NCBI RefSeq assembly: GCF_008386315.1
Contig: NZ_CP043808.1
Coordinates: 2,046,001-2,110,000, forward strand
DNA length: 64,000 nt
Direction of reading: 5' to 3'
From: Serinicoccus marinus DSM 15273
GTDB lineage: Bacteria > Actinomycetota > Actinomycetes > Actinomycetales > Dermatophilaceae
This document shows positions 20,422 to 30,420 of the stretch, one piece after another; within the stretch, counting starts at the first letter, position 1, and each line of letters starts with the position of its first letter. Below the pieces are notes generated by a model. It was not told where the DNA came from. It did not search any database and was given only the letters and a program-made list of their open reading frames with translations. The position numbers and the translations under genes are program-made.

Positions 20422-22185
20422 ATGCAGCCACGATCACTCAGCCCCGCCAGCCGCGAGCAGGCCCTCCGGGCGCTCCGCGACTCCGCGACGGGTGGTGAAC
20501 CGCTCGACGTGCTGGTGATCGGCGGTGGCGTGACCGGGGCGGGGACCGCCCTGGACGCCGCGACCCGCGGCCTGTCGACCGCGATCGTCGAGGCCCAGGA
20601 CTGGGCCTCGGGGACCTCGCAGTGGTCCACCAAGCTGGTGCACGGCGGCCTGCGCTACCTGCAGATGCTCGACTTCAAGCTGGTCCACGAGGCGCTCACC
20701 GAGCGCGGGCTGCTGCTCAAGACCCTGGCACCGCACCTGGTCAAGCCGATGCCCTTCCTCATCCCGCTGGAGCACCGCGTCTGGCAGCGCGCCTACTACG
20801 GAGCCGGCGTCACCCTCTACGACCTGCTCGCCAACATCATGCCGGGCCGCCGTGCGCTGCCCATCCACCAGCACACGACGCGAAGCGGCCTGAGCAAACA
20901 GTTCCCGGACCTGCGGCACGACACCGCGATCGGTGCCGTGAAGTACTACGACGCGACGGTCGACGACGCACGGCTCGTGTCGACGCTGGTCCGGACGGCC
21001 CACACCTACGGCGCGCACGCCGCCAGCCGGACCGAGGTGGTCCGCATCGTCAAGGACGAGCACGGCACCGCGATCGGGGCCGAGCTGGCCGACCTCGAGA
21101 CCGGGGAGCGTTTCGAGGCGCGCGCCCGGCACATCATCAACTGCACCGGGGTGTGGACCGACGACGTCTCCGACCTGGCCGACACCGACGGCGGCCTCAA
21201 CGTCCTGGCGTCCAAGGGCATACACCTGGTCATCCCGCGCGAGCTCATCCAGGGCACCTCGGGACTGTTCCTGCAGACCGAGAAGTCGGTGCTCTTCTTC
21301 ATCCCGTGGTCGCGCTACTGGATCCTCGGCACCACCGACACGCCGTGGGAGCTGGACCGGCAGAACCCGGTGGCCACGGCGGCGGACATCGACTACGTCC
21401 TGGACCACGCCAACGCGGTCCTCAAGACCACGCTCACCCGCGACGACGTCGTCGGCTGGTATGCCGGTCTGCGGCCGCTGCTCCAGCCCGGCACCAAGGA
21501 GGGCACCGACTCGGCGAAGGTCAGCCGGGAGCACACCGTCGCCAGCCCGGTGCCCGGCCTGACCGTCATCGGTGGCGGCAAGCTCACGACCTACCGCGTC
21601 ATGGCCAAGGACGCCGTCGACTTCGCCCTCGGCGGTCGCGCCGCGGAGCTGCCCTGCATCACCGACCAGATCCCGCTGCTCGGCGCTGTGGGCGAGGCCG
21701 CGATGCGCCGCCGTATGCCCGCGCTGCGCGAGCAGTTCGGCTGGTCCGAGCAGATGACCGACCACCTGCTGCACCGCTACGGCTCGCTCGTCGAGGAGCT
21801 CCTGGCGATGATCGAGCAGGATCCCTCGCTCGCGCAGACGCTCGAGCACTCGACGGCCTACCTGCGGGCCGAGGTCGCCCACGCCTGCCGCACCGAGGGC
21901 GTGCTGCACCTCGAGGACCTCATGATGCGCCGCACCCGGCTTATCTACGAGGCGCCGGACAAGGGCCTGCACACGGTGCCGGAGATCGCCGCGATCGCCG
22001 CGGCCGAGCTCGGGTGGGACGAGGCGCGGACGCAGTCCGAGATCGAGGCCTACACGGCGCGCGCCGAGGCGGAGATCGCCGCGGCGGCCGAGCCGGACGA
22101 CCAGAGCGCCGCCCGCGTGCGGGGGGACCTCGGTGAGGTCGCCCCGCTGGAGGCGATGGGCTCGGGGGCCGAGGCGTCCGACTGA
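20422..22185 (+). CDS. glpD: Glycerol-3-phosphate dehydrogenase (FAD, aerobic)
   Basis: 587 residues. The FAD-binding Rossmann motif VLVIGGGVTGAGTALDAATR is at about 31-50, followed by GTSQWSTKLVHGGLRYLQ, typical of GlpD. WYAGLRPLLQPGTKEGTDSAK and IGGGKLTTYRVMAKDAVDF are further signatures, with the DAO C-terminal helical domain at the end. It oxidises glycerol-3-phosphate to dihydroxyacetone phosphate at the membrane. First gene of glpD-glpF-glpK; 51 bases separate it from glpF. Confidence 0.95.
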   Translation: MQPRSLSPASREQALRALRDSATGGEPLDVLVIGGGVTGAGTALDAATRGLSTAIVEAQDWASGTSQWSTKLVHGGLRYLQMLDFKLVHEALTERGLLLKTLAPHLVKPMPFLIPLEHRVWQRAYYGAGVTLYDLLANIMPGRRALPIHQHTTRSGLSKQFPDLRHDTAIGAVKYYDATVDDARLVSTLVRTAHTYGAHAASRTEVVRIVKDEHGTAIGAELADLETGERFEARARHIINCTGVWTDDVSDLADTDGGLNVLASKGIHLVIPRELIQGTSGLFLQTEKSVLFFIPWSRYWILGTTDTPWELDRQNPVATAADIDYVLDHANAVLKTTLTRDDVVGWYAGLRPLLQPGTKEGTDSAKVSREHTVASPVPGLTVIGGGKLTTYRVMAKDAVDFALGGRAAELPCITDQIPLLGAVGEAAMRRRMPALREQFGWSEQMTDHLLHRYGSLVEELLAMIEQDPSLAQTLEHSTAYLRAEVAHACRTEGVLHLEDLMMRRTRLIYEAPDKGLHTVPEIAAIAAAELGWDEARTQSEIEAYTARAEAEIAAAAEPDDQSAARVRGDLGEVAPLEAMGSGAEASD

Positions 22186-22236
22186 CGGGACCGGGCGCCC
22201 GCCCGGACCCGTAGGTGACACGAAAGGAAACATCCC

Positions 22237-22971
22237 GTGGGAGAGATCTTCGTCTCCGAGGTGCTCGGCACCATGATGCTGCTGCTCTTCGGCTGCGGCG
22301 TGGTCGCCAACGCGATCCTGCCCAAGACCAAGGGCACCGGCGGTGGTGCCAGCGCCGCCTGGCTGCTCATCAACTTCGGCTGGGGCCTCGGCGTCTTCGC
22401 CGGCGTGTTCACCGCCTACAAGTCCGGGGCGCACATCAACCCGGCTGTCACCGTGGGTCTGCTGGCCAACGGGGCCGAGGAGTTCGCGCCCGGTGTCGCC
22501 GCCAACGTCGGCAACATGGTCGTCTACCTCGCCGCCCAGATGCTCGGCGCCTTCCTCGGCGCGGTGCTGTGCTGGGTCGCCTACAAGCAGCACTTCGACG
22601 CCGACGGCGACCCCGCGGCGAAGCTGGGCGTCTTCTCCACCGGGCCGGAGATCCGGAACTACGGGTGGAACCTCGCGACCGAGATCATCGGCACCTTCGT
22701 GCTGGTCTTCGTCGTCATCATGTTCGGCAACACGCCGAACGAGCTCGGCCCGCTCGCGGTGGCGCTGCTCGTCGTCGGCATCGGGGCCAGCCTCGGTGGC
22801 CCCACCGGGTATGCCATCAACCCCGCACGAGACCTCGGCCCCCGCATCGCGCACGCGGTGCTGCCGATCCCCGGCAAGGGCAGCAGCGACTGGAGCTACT
22901 CCTGGGTCCCGGTCGTCGGCCCGCTCATCGGCGGTGTCATCGCCGGTCTCGTGGCTGCCCTCTACGGCTGA
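22237..22971 (+). CDS. glpF: Glycerol uptake facilitator (MIP/aquaglyceroporin)
   Basis: 244 residues with six membrane segments and two NPA boxes: HINPAVT (NPA at 68-70) and YAINPARD (195-197). The Arg-Asp after the second NPA is typical of glycerol-conducting members. The start is a GTG with AAAGGAAA upstream. The position between glpD and glpK supports glycerol as substrate. The second NPA codons overlap a copy of the GGTATGCC motif. Confidence 0.94.
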   Translation: MGEIFVSEVLGTMMLLLFGCGVVANAILPKTKGTGGGASAAWLLINFGWGLGVFAGVFTAYKSGAHINPAVTVGLLANGAEEFAPGVAANVGNMVVYLAAQMLGAFLGAVLCWVAYKQHFDADGDPAAKLGVFSTGPEIRNYGWNLATEIIGTFVLVFVVIMFGNTPNELGPLAVALLVVGIGASLGGPTGYAINPARDLGPRIAHAVLPIPGKGSSDWSYSWVPVVGPLIGGVIAGLVAALYG

Positions 22972-23018
22972 CCGCACTCCCCCATCGACCATGCACAACG
23001 ACGTGAAGGAGCAAGTCC

Positions 23019-24557
23019 ATGGCTGACTACGTCCTGGCCATCGACCAGGGAACGACCAGCACCCGAGCCATCGTGTTCACCAAGAGCGGCGAGATCCACT
23101 CGGTCGGTCAGAAGGAGCACGAGCAGATCTTCCCCAAGGCCGGCTGGGTCGAGCACGACCCCGCCGAGATCTGGGAGAACACCAAGGAGGTCATCGGCAC
23201 CGCGCTCGGCAAGGGCGGTCTCGGCAACGACGACCTCGCGGCGATCGGCATCACCAACCAGCGCGAGACCGCGGTGGTGTGGGACAAGAACACCGGTGAG
23301 GCGGTCTACAACGCCATCGTCTGGCAGGACACCCGGACCGACAAGATCGTCGCCGAGCTGGGTGGTGACGACGGCGCGGACAAGTACAAGGACATCTGCG
23401 GGCTGCCGCTCGCGACCTACTTCTCCGGCCCGAAGGTCAAGTGGATCCTCGACAACGTCGAGGGGGCCAAGGACCGCGCCGAGGCCGGAGACCTGCTCTT
23501 CGGCAACACCGACAGCTGGGTGCTGTGGAACCTCACCGGCGGCACGGAGGGCGGCGTGCACGTCACCGACGTGACCAACGCCTCGCGCACCATGCTCATG
23601 GACCTGAAGTCGCTGTCCTGGTCCGAGACGGTCGCCGGCGACATGGGCATACCGATGTCGATGCTCCCGGAGATCAAGTCCTCGGCCGAGGTCTACGGCG
23701 AGAGCACCAAGCTCAAGGTGCCAATCGCCGGGATCCTCGGTGACCAGCAGGCCGCCACCTTCGGGCAGGCCTGCTTCGAGAAGGGCATGAGCAAGAACAC
23801 CTACGGCACCGGCAACTTCATGCTGCTCAACACCGGCACCGAGATCGTCCCCAGCGAGAACGGTCTGCTCACCACCGTCTGCTACAAGATCGGGGACCAG
23901 GATGCGGTGTATGCCCTCGAGGGCTCGATCGCGGTGACCGGCTCGCTGGTGCAGTGGCTGCGGGACAACATCGGCCTCATCTCGGACGCGCCGGAGATCG
24001 AGAAGCTCGCGACCCAGGTCGACGACAACGGCGGGTGCTACATCGTCCCGGCCTTCTCCGGGCTCTTCGCGCCCTACTGGAAGGACGACGCCCGCGGCGC
24101 GATCGTCGGGCTGACGCGCTACGTCAACAGGAATCACATAGCCCGGGCGGCGCTGGAGTCCACCGCCTTCCAGACGCGGGAGGTGTCCGACGCGATGAAC
24201 GCCGACTCCGGTGTCGAGCTCACCGAGCTGCGCGTCGACGGCGGCATGGTCGCCAACGAGACGCTCATGCAGTTCCAGGCCGACATCCTCGGCGTGGACG
24301 TGGTCCGCCCGAAGGTGGCGGAGACGACGGCGCTGGGCGCGGCGTATGCCGCGGGCATCGCCGTCGGCTTCTTCTCCGGTGAGCAGGACGTCGTGGACAA
24401 CTGGGAGGAGGGCCAGCGCTGGAGCCCGCAGATGAAGGAGGCTGAGCGCGAGCGGCTCCTGCGCCAGTGGAAGAAGGCGGTCACCAAGACCTTCGACTGG
24501 ATGGACGAGGACGCCGAGGCCGCCGAGGAGGCGGTCGAGGAGGCCGCGGACGCCTGA
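23019..24557 (+). CDS. glpK: Glycerol kinase
   Basis: 512 residues, FGGY family. Visible: [15 protein letters not shown] at the N-terminus (phosphate loop), [53 protein letters not shown] and the signature [20 protein letters not shown]. It phosphorylates incoming glycerol to trap it. ATG at 23019 has GAAGGAG upstream. A short Glu/Ala-rich tail ends the protein. The gene is followed by a strong hairpin. Confidence 0.97.
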   Translation: MADYVLAIDQGTTSTRAIVFTKSGEIHSVGQKEHEQIFPKAGWVEHDPAEIWENTKEVIGTALGKGGLGNDDLAAIGITNQRETAVVWDKNTGEAVYNAIVWQDTRTDKIVAELGGDDGADKYKDICGLPLATYFSGPKVKWILDNVEGAKDRAEAGDLLFGNTDSWVLWNLTGGTEGGVHVTDVTNASRTMLMDLKSLSWSETVAGDMGIPMSMLPEIKSSAEVYGESTKLKVPIAGILGDQQAATFGQACFEKGMSKNTYGTGNFMLLNTGTEIVPSENGLLTTVCYKIGDQDAVYALEGSIAVTGSLVQWLRDNIGLISDAPEIEKLATQVDDNGGCYIVPAFSGLFAPYWKDDARGAIVGLTRYVNRNHIARAALESTAFQTREVSDAMNADSGVELTELRVDGGMVANETLMQFQADILGVDVVRPKVAETTALGAAYAAGIAVGFFSGEQDVVDNWEEGQRWSPQMKEAERERLLRQWKKAVTKTFDWMDEDAEAAEEAVEEAADA

Positions 24558-24578
24558 CAGGCATCGATTCGGTCACGA

Positions 24579-24613
24579 TCCGGCCCGGGTGAGCATGTCT
24601 CGCCCGGGCCGGA
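24579..24613 (+). terminator. Terminator of the glp operon
   Basis: TCCGGCCCGGG (24579-24589) pairs with CCCGGGCCGGA (24603-24613); GAG/CTC inside the loop may extend the stem. It lies 22 bases after the glpK stop and just before the ABC transporter lipoprotein gene, separating the two operons. Confidence 0.78.
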
Positions 24614-24627
24614 CGTATGGTGCGCCC

Positions 24628-25431
24628 ATGACGAAGAATTCGCTCTTTCCCGTGATCGCGGCCAGCGCCCTGGCCTTCTCCCTCGCCGCCTGCGGCTCCG
24701 ACGACTCCGATTCGGGTGGTGAGGCCGGCGCCGCCGAGATGGAGCTCATCACCGAGGGCACGCTGACGGTGTGTTCGGAGGTCCCCTACGAGCCGTTCGA
24801 GATGGAGGACTCCTCCACCGAGTCCGGCTACAGCGGCTTCGACATCGACCTGATGCAGGCCATCGCCGACGGGCTGGAGCTGGAGCTCGAGGTCAAGGAC
24901 TCCTCCTTCGACGCCCTCGAGTCGGGCCTGGCCCTGAACTCCGGTGACTGCGACGTCGCGGCCTCGGCCATGACGATCACCGAGGACCGGCAGGAGAACC
25001 TCGCGTTCTCCGAGGGCTACTACGACTCCCAGCAGTCGCTGCTCGTCCCCGAGGACTCCGACATCGCCAGCATCGAGGACCTCGCCGGGGCCAGGGTCGC
25101 CGTGCAGCAGTCGACCACCGGCGAGGCCTACGCGCAGGAGAACGCCGCGGACGCCACCATCACCGCCTTCCCGGGCAACCCCGAGATGTTCCAGGCGATC
25201 CAGGCGGGCCAGGTGGACGCCATCCTGCAGGACCTGCCGGTCAACGTGGAGAACGCCCGCCAGGGCGGCTTCATGATCGTCGAGGAGTACTCCACCGACG
25301 AGCAGTACGGCTTCGCCATGCAGCAGGACAACACCGGGCTGGTGGAGGCGGTCAACGAGCAGCTGAGCGCGCTGCGGGACAGCGGCGACTACGACACCAT
25401 CTACGACACCTACTTCAGCGCCGAGGGCTGA
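24628..25431 (+). CDS. Amino-acid ABC transporter substrate-binding lipoprotein
   Basis: 267 residues. Signal peptide with lipobox (FSLAACGSDD) then a type 3 solute-binding domain: LTVCSEVPYEPFEM, GFDIDLMQAIADGL, CDVAASAMTITEDRQENLAFS, VAVQQSTTGEAYA, GFAMQQDNTGLVEAVNEQL. This is the GlnH/polar amino-acid class. It delivers substrate to the permease encoded 13 bases downstream. Start ATG 24628 is chosen because it directly precedes the signal sequence; an upstream ATG has no such context. Confidence 0.92.
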   Translation: MTKNSLFPVIAASALAFSLAACGSDDSDSGGEAGAAEMELITEGTLTVCSEVPYEPFEMEDSSTESGYSGFDIDLMQAIADGLELELEVKDSSFDALESGLALNSGDCDVAASAMTITEDRQENLAFSEGYYDSQQSLLVPEDSDIASIEDLAGARVAVQQSTTGEAYAQENAADATITAFPGNPEMFQAIQAGQVDAILQDLPVNVENARQGGFMIVEEYSTDEQYGFAMQQDNTGLVEAVNEQLSALRDSGDYDTIYDTYFSAEG

Positions 25432-25444
25432 GTCGACGACGCAG

Positions 25445-26250
25445 ATGCCTTCCTTGACCCGCACCCAGCGGCAGCGGGGTGTCCGGCTCTCGCTGTACGC
25501 CCTCTTCGTCCTCCTGGTCGGTGGCCTCGTCCTGGTCGCCGACCGAGAGGCGATCCGCGAGAACTTCTTCATGCGCGAGGGTTTCACCGAGAACTGGCAG
25601 GACTTCGTCAGCGTCGGTGCGCGCGCAACACCGTCCTCTACACGCTGATCTCCTTCGTCGGCGGCTTCGTGCTGGCGCTGGTCCTTGTGCTGATGAAGCT
25701 GGCCCCGATCGCCCCGTTCCGCTGGGTGGCCACGGCCTACATCGAGCTGTTCCGCGGGCTGCCTGCCCTGGTCGTCATCCTCTTCATGGCCTTCGGAGTG
25801 CCCATCGCCTTCGGATGGCGCCCGCCTGGGGGCACCATCGGCGCCGGGCTGGTCGCCCTGATGCTCGTGGCCGGCGCCTACATGGCCGAGACGCTGCGCG
25901 CCGGCATCGAGGCGGTGCCCAAGGGGCAGACCGAGGCGGCCCGGTCGCTGGGCATGAACGGTCCCTGGACCATGGCCACCGTCGTCATGCCGCAGGCATT
26001 GCGCATCGTGGTCCCGCCGCTGACCAACGAGCTCGTCATCCTCATCAAGGACACCTCGCTGCTCTTCGTCGTCGGGATGGCCGTCAACGAGAAGGAGCTC
26101 ACGACGATGGCTCGGGACTTCATGACCAGCGGCCCCTCCGCCGGGACGGCGACGTCGCTGGTCTTCGCCTGCCTGCTCTACCTCGCGATCACGCTGCCGC
26201 TCACCCAGCTGGTCGCCTGGCTGGAGCGCCGACAGAAGAGGTCCCGCTGA
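25445..26250 (+). pseudogene. Amino-acid ABC transporter permease, single frameshift
   Basis: The first frame (from ATG 25445) gives a membrane segment (LSLYALFVLLVGGLVLVAD) and DFVSVGAR, then breaks inside a GCGCGCGC run near 25620. The second frame resumes as NTVLYTLISFVGGFVLALVL and continues to the stop with the permease signature (EAARSLGMNGPWTMATVVMPQALR). Together they form a normal GlnP/HisM-type permease of about 268 residues. The length (806 bases) is one short of a multiple of three. A sequencing slip in the dinucleotide run is likely, since the operon is otherwise intact. Confidence 0.85.
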
Positions 26251-26251
26251 C

Positions 26252-27019
26252 ATGACGGCACTCCACCCCACCCAGCAGGTCGACCCCAGCGCCCCCGCGA
26301 TCGAGGTCCGCGACCTGCACAAGTCCTTCGGCGACAACGAGGTGCTCACCGGCATCGACTTCCACGTGGACGCCGGGCAGGTGGTCTGCGTCATCGGCCC
26401 CTCCGGCTCGGGCAAGTCGACGCTGCTGCGATGCGTCAACCGGCTGGAGGAGCCCACCGCCGGTCAGGTGCTCATCGAGGGCATCGACATCACCGACCCG
26501 GAGACCGAGCTGGACGCCGTCCGCTCCCGGATCGGCATGGTCTTCCAGCAGTTCAACCTCTTCAGCCACATGACCGTCCTGCGCAACCTCACCATCGCCC
26601 AGCAGCGGGTGAAGAAGCGCGGGCGCAAGGAGGCCGAGCAGGTCGCGCGGGCCAACCTGGAGCGGGTCGGGCTGACCGAGAAGGTGGACGCCTACCCCGC
26701 CCACCTGTCCGGTGGCCAGCAGCAGCGGGTCGCCATCGCGCGGGCGCTGTCGATGGACCCGGACATGATGCTCTTCGACGAGCCGACCTCGGCCCTGGAC
26801 CCCGAGCTCGTCGGCGACGTGCTCGACGTCATGAAGACGCTGGCCGCCGAGGGCATGACGATGATGGTCGTCACGCACGAGATGGGCTTCGCCCGCGAGG
26901 TCGGCGACAAGCTGGTCTTCATGGCTGACGGCGTCATCGTCGAAGAGGGCGACCCGCGCGAGGTGCTCGGCAACCCGCAGCAGGCCCGCACCCAGGACTT
27001 CCTCGCCAAGGTCCTCTGA
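26252..27019 (+). CDS. Amino-acid ABC transporter ATP-binding protein (GlnQ-like)
   Basis: 255 residues. Walker [10 protein letters not shown] at 49-57, Q-loop near [10 protein letters not shown] (97-105), signature LSGGQ at 153-157, Walker B and adjacent [14 protein letters not shown] at 173-186, H-loop in VVTHEMGF. It energises import of the amino acid bound by the lipoprotein two genes upstream. The ATG is one base after the permease stop. The stop is directly followed by a repeat-bearing terminator. Confidence 0.95.
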   Translation: MTALHPTQQVDPSAPAIEVRDLHKSFGDNEVLTGIDFHVDAGQVVCVIGPSGSGKSTLLRCVNRLEEPTAGQVLIEGIDITDPETELDAVRSRIGMVFQQFNLFSHMTVLRNLTIAQQRVKKRGRKEAEQVARANLERVGLTEKVDAYPAHLSGGQQQRVAIARALSMDPDMMLFDEPTSALDPELVGDVLDVMKTLAAEGMTMMVVTHEMGFAREVGDKLVFMADGVIVEEGDPREVLGNPQQARTQDFLAKVL

Positions 27020-27108
27020 CCCACCGAGCGTCGCGAATGATTGCCCTCCGGCAACCACGAGCGACGCTCGGTGGGGCGCAGAGCAATCACGAGCGGCGCT
27101 CGGTGGGT
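27020..27108. repeat. Three-copy 25-base repeat forming a terminator between convergent genes
   Basis: A 25-base unit (GCAAYCACGAGCGRCGCTCG plus GTGGG) occurs directly at 27051-27075 and 27083-27107 and inverted at 27020-27044. The inverted copy pairs with the first direct copy: CCACCGAGCGTCGC (27021-27034) with GCGACGCTCGGTGG (27061-27074), a perfect 14-bp stem, with TTGCC/GGCAA (27041-27045, 27050-27054) as an inner hairpin. It lies between the ABC operon and the convergent SRPBCC gene, so it probably terminates both. Confidence 0.7.
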
Positions 27109-27584
27109 CAGGGCTCGATGAGGTCCTTGAGCTGGGCCAGGCCCTTCTCCAAGTCCTTGCCGACCAGCCTGTCCATCGACATCACCCGGGCCAGGACGCG
27201 CATGAGGCCGGTGTGCTCCCCCGACATGCTCCAGGTCACCATCGTCGCCACACCCAGGTCCTCCGGGTCCAGGTCGAAGCGGATGACGTTGTCAGCGGGG
27301 AACGGCTTCTCGAAGTGGAGGTCCAGGTCCACCCGCGAGGGGCGCTGCGCACCCGTGATGGTCATCGACCCCGACCCCGCCTGCTTGTCGCCGTCCCAGG
27401 CATACCCCGAGCCCACGCCCGACTTCGGACCCGAGTAGGAGCGCTCCATGTCGGGGTCAACGCCCTCCCACGGCGACCAGTCCCGCCAGCGGCGGAAGTC
27501 GACGAGCTCGGTGAAGACCCGCTCAGGTGCTGCCTCGATGCGGGTCGTCCGGGACACGCGGTAGGGCACGGGCGCCAGGGGCAT
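27108..27584 (-). CDS. SRPBCC (START-like) family protein
   Basis: 158 residues. [20 protein letters not shown] followed by RRWRDWSPW is the typical opening of polyketide-cyclase/AHSA1-like SRPBCC proteins, which bind hydrophobic ligands in a helix-grip cavity. No signal peptide. Ligand unknown. The start ATG at 27584 is followed upstream by the kinase-like gene (stop at 27600), suggesting one transcript. Confidence 0.85.
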   Translation of the reverse strand: MPLAPVPYRVSRTTRIEAAPERVFTELVDFRRWRDWSPWEGVDPDMERSYSGPKSGVGSGYAWDGDKQAGSGSMTITGAQRPSRVDLDLHFEKPFPADNVIRFDLDPEDLGVATMVTWSMSGEHTGLMRVLARVMSMDRLVGKDLEKGLAQLKDLIEP

Positions 27585-27599
27585 GCGGTCAGCTCCTCG

Positions 27600-28301
27600 T
27601 CACTGCTCGAACCACTGCGGTTCGTCGGGGTCCGGCCAGACCAGCTCGGGGCGCTGGAGGTCGGTGTTGTCCAGGATCCAGTCGGGGGCCCAGGTGCGGG
27701 ACTGGAGCCGGTAGATCTCCTGGGCCTCAACATAGCGCGCGTTGGACTCGTCGGCGGGATCGTCCGCCCCGGCGAGGCGGGGGAAGCGGGCGTTGCCGCG
27801 CGGCACGGTCACCGAGGGCGGGGCGCTGACCAGACCGGTGGCGTCCCACTCGCCGCGCAGCTCGGGGCGGCGCAGGAAGACGCCCTCGACGAGGAGCACG
27901 GCGTCCTCGGCCAGTGGCACCGGCTCGGGGAAGACCGGGACGTCGCGGGCGACGTCGAAGACGGCCGGCACGACGTCCTGGCCGGCGCGGAACGGCCACA
28001 GGACAGCGCGGCGCAGGGCGTCGTAGTCGTAGGAGTCCTCGTAGCAGGTCGTCCCCGTGCTGCCGCGGGCGTGCCGGTGCGCAGCGGGGTGGTGGAAGCC
28101 GTCGACCGAGACCACGTGTAGCTCCCGGCCGGCCACGTGCGGTGCCAGCGCCACGAGCTCGCGCGCCAGATGGCTCTTGCCCACCCCGTCCGGCCCGTCC
28201 AGGGCCACGACGGCACGCTCCCCCGGCCGCACCGCGAGCAGCAGCCCCAGCAGGTCGACCAGCACGAGCTGTCGCAGGGGCAGGAATCCGGGCGCACTCA
28301 C
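27600..28301 (-). CDS. Uridine-kinase-like P-loop nucleoside kinase family protein
   Basis: 233 residues. Walker A-type GPDGVGKSHLAREL near 40-53, then HVVSVDGFHHPAAHRHARG, DYDALRRAVLWPFRAG and LLVEGVFLRRPEL, which follow the uridine kinase / phosphoribulokinase-like layout. The late AQEIYRLQSRTWAPDWILDN is seen in the actinobacterial group whose substrate is unassigned. GTG start at 28301 lies four bases from the stop of the cupin-GNAT gene. Confidence 0.82.
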   Translation of the reverse strand: MSAPGFLPLRQLVLVDLLGLLLAVRPGERAVVALDGPDGVGKSHLARELVALAPHVAGRELHVVSVDGFHHPAAHRHARGSTGTTCYEDSYDYDALRRAVLWPFRAGQDVVPAVFDVARDVPVFPEPVPLAEDAVLLVEGVFLRRPELRGEWDATGLVSAPPSVTVPRGNARFPRLAGADDPADESNARYVEAQEIYRLQSRTWAPDWILDNTDLQRPELVWPDPDEPQWFEQ

Positions 28302-28305
28302 CGCC

Positions 28306-29157
28306 TCAGGATAGGCGGGTGTCCCCCCACTCCATGTAGACGCCGTTCTCGAGTAGCGTGGCCCAGTCCGGTGGCTGCTTCTCCACGAATCCGACCGCGC
28401 GGTAGAGCGACCGCGCGCGGGTGTTGTCAGCGCTGACGTCGAGCCACACGCGGTGCACCCCGGGGTTGGCCAGGGCGTGCTCGAGCAGCTGCCGCAGCAG
28501 CAACCGGCCCAGGCCCTGCCCCCGGCCCTCGGGCGCGACCACCATGCGCCGGATCTCGACGACGTCGCCCTCGCTCACGCCGACGAGGACGCCGAAGGCG
28601 ATGACCCGGTCGAGCCGGTCCACCAGCACCCAGTGCTCCAGGTCCGGGTCGTCCAGCGCCGCGCTGTGCCAGTCGAGGCCGCCCTGCCCGAGGAAGGGGC
28701 TGGTGTCCATGGCCTCCTCGAAGCGCACCACCGTCGAGAGGTCGCCGAAGCGCGTATGGCGCAGGTGGGAGCCCACGACGAGCCCGCCACGGTCCCGGCC
28801 CAGCGGACGCTCCCTGACGTGCGGCGTGCCGCTCGCCCGGGGTGTCGTGACGACGATCATCTCCAGGTCGTCCTCGGCGTCGTTGCGCATGTAGTGGTGC
28901 GTGCGCGGTGGCACCTCGATGCCCGACTCCGCCGGCACCCGCACCTCGCGCTGCCCGAGCGTCATCGTGCCCGTCCCGGCCAGGACGTAGAAGAACTGGC
29001 GCGAGCCCTGGTGGCTGTGCGGCTTGCCCGCCGTGCCCGGCGGCATGTGCTCGTGCACCACCGTGAGGTCTGCCCGCTCCACGAAGTGGTAGGCCTGGCA
29101 CACCTCGTGCCACGTCGACTGGCGGGCGGTCTGCCGGCTGATGGGGTCGGGCGCCAT
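28306..29157 (-). CDS. Cupin-GNAT fusion protein
   Basis: 283 residues with two domains. Residues 1-105 form a cupin (GKPHSHQGSRQFFYVLAGTG at 44-63, second motif PPRTHHYMRND at 83-93) with His/Glu-type metal ligands plausible. Residues 140-270 form a GNAT acetyltransferase (VEIRRMVVAPEGRGQGLGRL at 200-219, then ADNTRARSLYRAVGF). The linker is HVRERPLGRDRGG. The cupin may sense or position a small ligand for the acetyltransferase. Substrate unknown. It lies in the same direction as ispG but separated by a short gap. Confidence 0.85.
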   Translation of the reverse strand: MAPDPISRQTARQSTWHEVCQAYHFVERADLTVVHEHMPPGTAGKPHSHQGSRQFFYVLAGTGTMTLGQREVRVPAESGIEVPPRTHHYMRNDAEDDLEMIVVTTPRASGTPHVRERPLGRDRGGLVVGSHLRHTRFGDLSTVVRFEEAMDTSPFLGQGGLDWHSAALDDPDLEHWVLVDRLDRVIAFGVLVGVSEGDVVEIRRMVVAPEGRGQGLGRLLLRQLLEHALANPGVHRVWLDVSADNTRARSLYRAVGFVEKQPPDWATLLENGVYMEWGDTRLS

Positions 29158-29191
29158 GACCAGACGTTACCGGTCCCGTGTGTCGAGCGGG

Positions 29192-30367
29192 TTACCCGAC
29201 GGTGACGGTCGGCGAGCCGGCGACCTCGTCCCCGGCCTCACCCTCGCCCATCTCCTCGGCGATCCGGGAGGCCTCCTCGATGAGGGTCTCGACGATCTGG
29301 CTCTCGGGCACCGTCTTGATGACCTCGCCCTTGACGAAGATCTGGCCCTTGCCGTTGCCGGAGGCCACACCGAGGTCGGCCTCCCGGGCCTCGCCGGGGC
29401 CGTTGACGACGCACCCCATGACCGCGACGCGCAGCGGGACCTCCATGCCCTCCAGACCGGCGGTCACCTCGTCGGCCAGGGTGTAGACGTCGACCTGCGC
29501 GCGACCGCAGGACGGGCAGGACACGATCTCCAGCTTGCGGGGCTTGAGGTTGAGGCTCTGCAGGATCTGGTTGCCCACCTTGACCTCCTCGACCGGCGGG
29601 GCCGACAGCGAGACCCGGATCGTGTCGCCGATGCCCCGCGAGAGCAGGGAGCCGAAGGCGACCGAGGACTTGATCGTGCCCTGGAAGGCCGGGCCGGCCT
29701 CGGTGACGCCGAGGTGCAGCGGCCAGTCCCCCCGCTCGGAGAGCATCTCGTAGGCCCGGACCATGACGACCGGGTCGTTGTGCTTCACCGAGATCTTGAA
29801 GTCGTGGAAGTCGTGCTCCTCGAAGAGGCTGGCCTCCCACACCGCGGACTCGACGAGCGCCTCGGCCGTGGGCTTGCCGTACTTCTCCAGCAGCCGCTTG
29901 TCCAGCGACCCGGCGTTGACACCGATGCGCAGCGAGACCCCCGCGTCCTTGGCGGCCTGCGAGATCTGCTTGACCTGGTCGTCGAACCTGCGGATGTTGC
30001 CGGGGTTGACCCGCACGGCCGCGCAGCCCGCGTCGATCGCGGCGTAGACGTACTTCGGCTGGAAGTGGATGTCGGCGATGACCGGGATCTGGGACTTCTG
30101 CGCGATGGCGGGCAGGGCGTCGGCGTCGTCCTGGGTGGGGCAGGCCACCCGGACGATGTCGCAGCCGGTGGCCGTCAGCTCGGCGATCTGCTGCAGCGTG
30201 GCGTTGATGTCGGTCGTCGGGGTCGTGGTCATCGACTGCACCGACACCGGTGCGTCGCCCCCGACCTCGACCTTGCCGACCTTGATCTTGCGGGTCGGAC
30301 GCCGGGGCGCGAGCACGGGCGGCGGGGCCGAGGGCATACCGAGGGAGATGGGGGCACCAGCAGTCAT
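29192..30367 (-). CDS. ispG: (E)-4-hydroxy-3-methylbut-2-enyl-diphosphate synthase
   Basis: 391 residues. Core motifs of IspG/Gcp[52 protein letters not shown], and the 4Fe-4S ligands in SCPSCGR and GCVVNGPGE. It makes HMBPP in the MEP isoprenoid pathway. Start ATG at 30367 is the only good choice near the conserved part; ribosome site weak. With rseP and dxr it forms the actinobacterial dxr-rseP-ispG block, here dxr and ispG both serving the MEP pathway. Confidence 0.96.
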   Translation of the reverse strand: MTAGAPISLGMPSAPPPVLAPRRPTRKIKVGKVEVGGDAPVSVQSMTTTPTTDINATLQQIAELTATGCDIVRVACPTQDDADALPAIAQKSQIPVIADIHFQPKYVYAAIDAGCAAVRVNPGNIRRFDDQVKQISQAAKDAGVSLRIGVNAGSLDKRLLEKYGKPTAEALVESAVWEASLFEEHDFHDFKISVKHNDPVVMVRAYEMLSERGDWPLHLGVTEAGPAFQGTIKSSVAFGSLLSRGIGDTIRVSLSAPPVEEVKVGNQILQSLNLKPRKLEIVSCPSCGRAQVDVYTLADEVTAGLEGMEVPLRVAVMGCVVNGPGEAREADLGVASGNGKGQIFVKGEVIKTVPESQIVETLIEEASRIAEEMGEGEAGDEVAGSPTVTVG

Positions 30368-30420
30368 GCCGTCATTGTCGCACCCGGCGCTGACGGATCC
30401 CTGGGTGGTCGCTGGACACC

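Noticed and set aside
20434..22998. A long minus-strand open frame across glpD and glpF
   Set aside because: Antisense shadow; the plus-strand products match GlpD and GlpF with all motifs.
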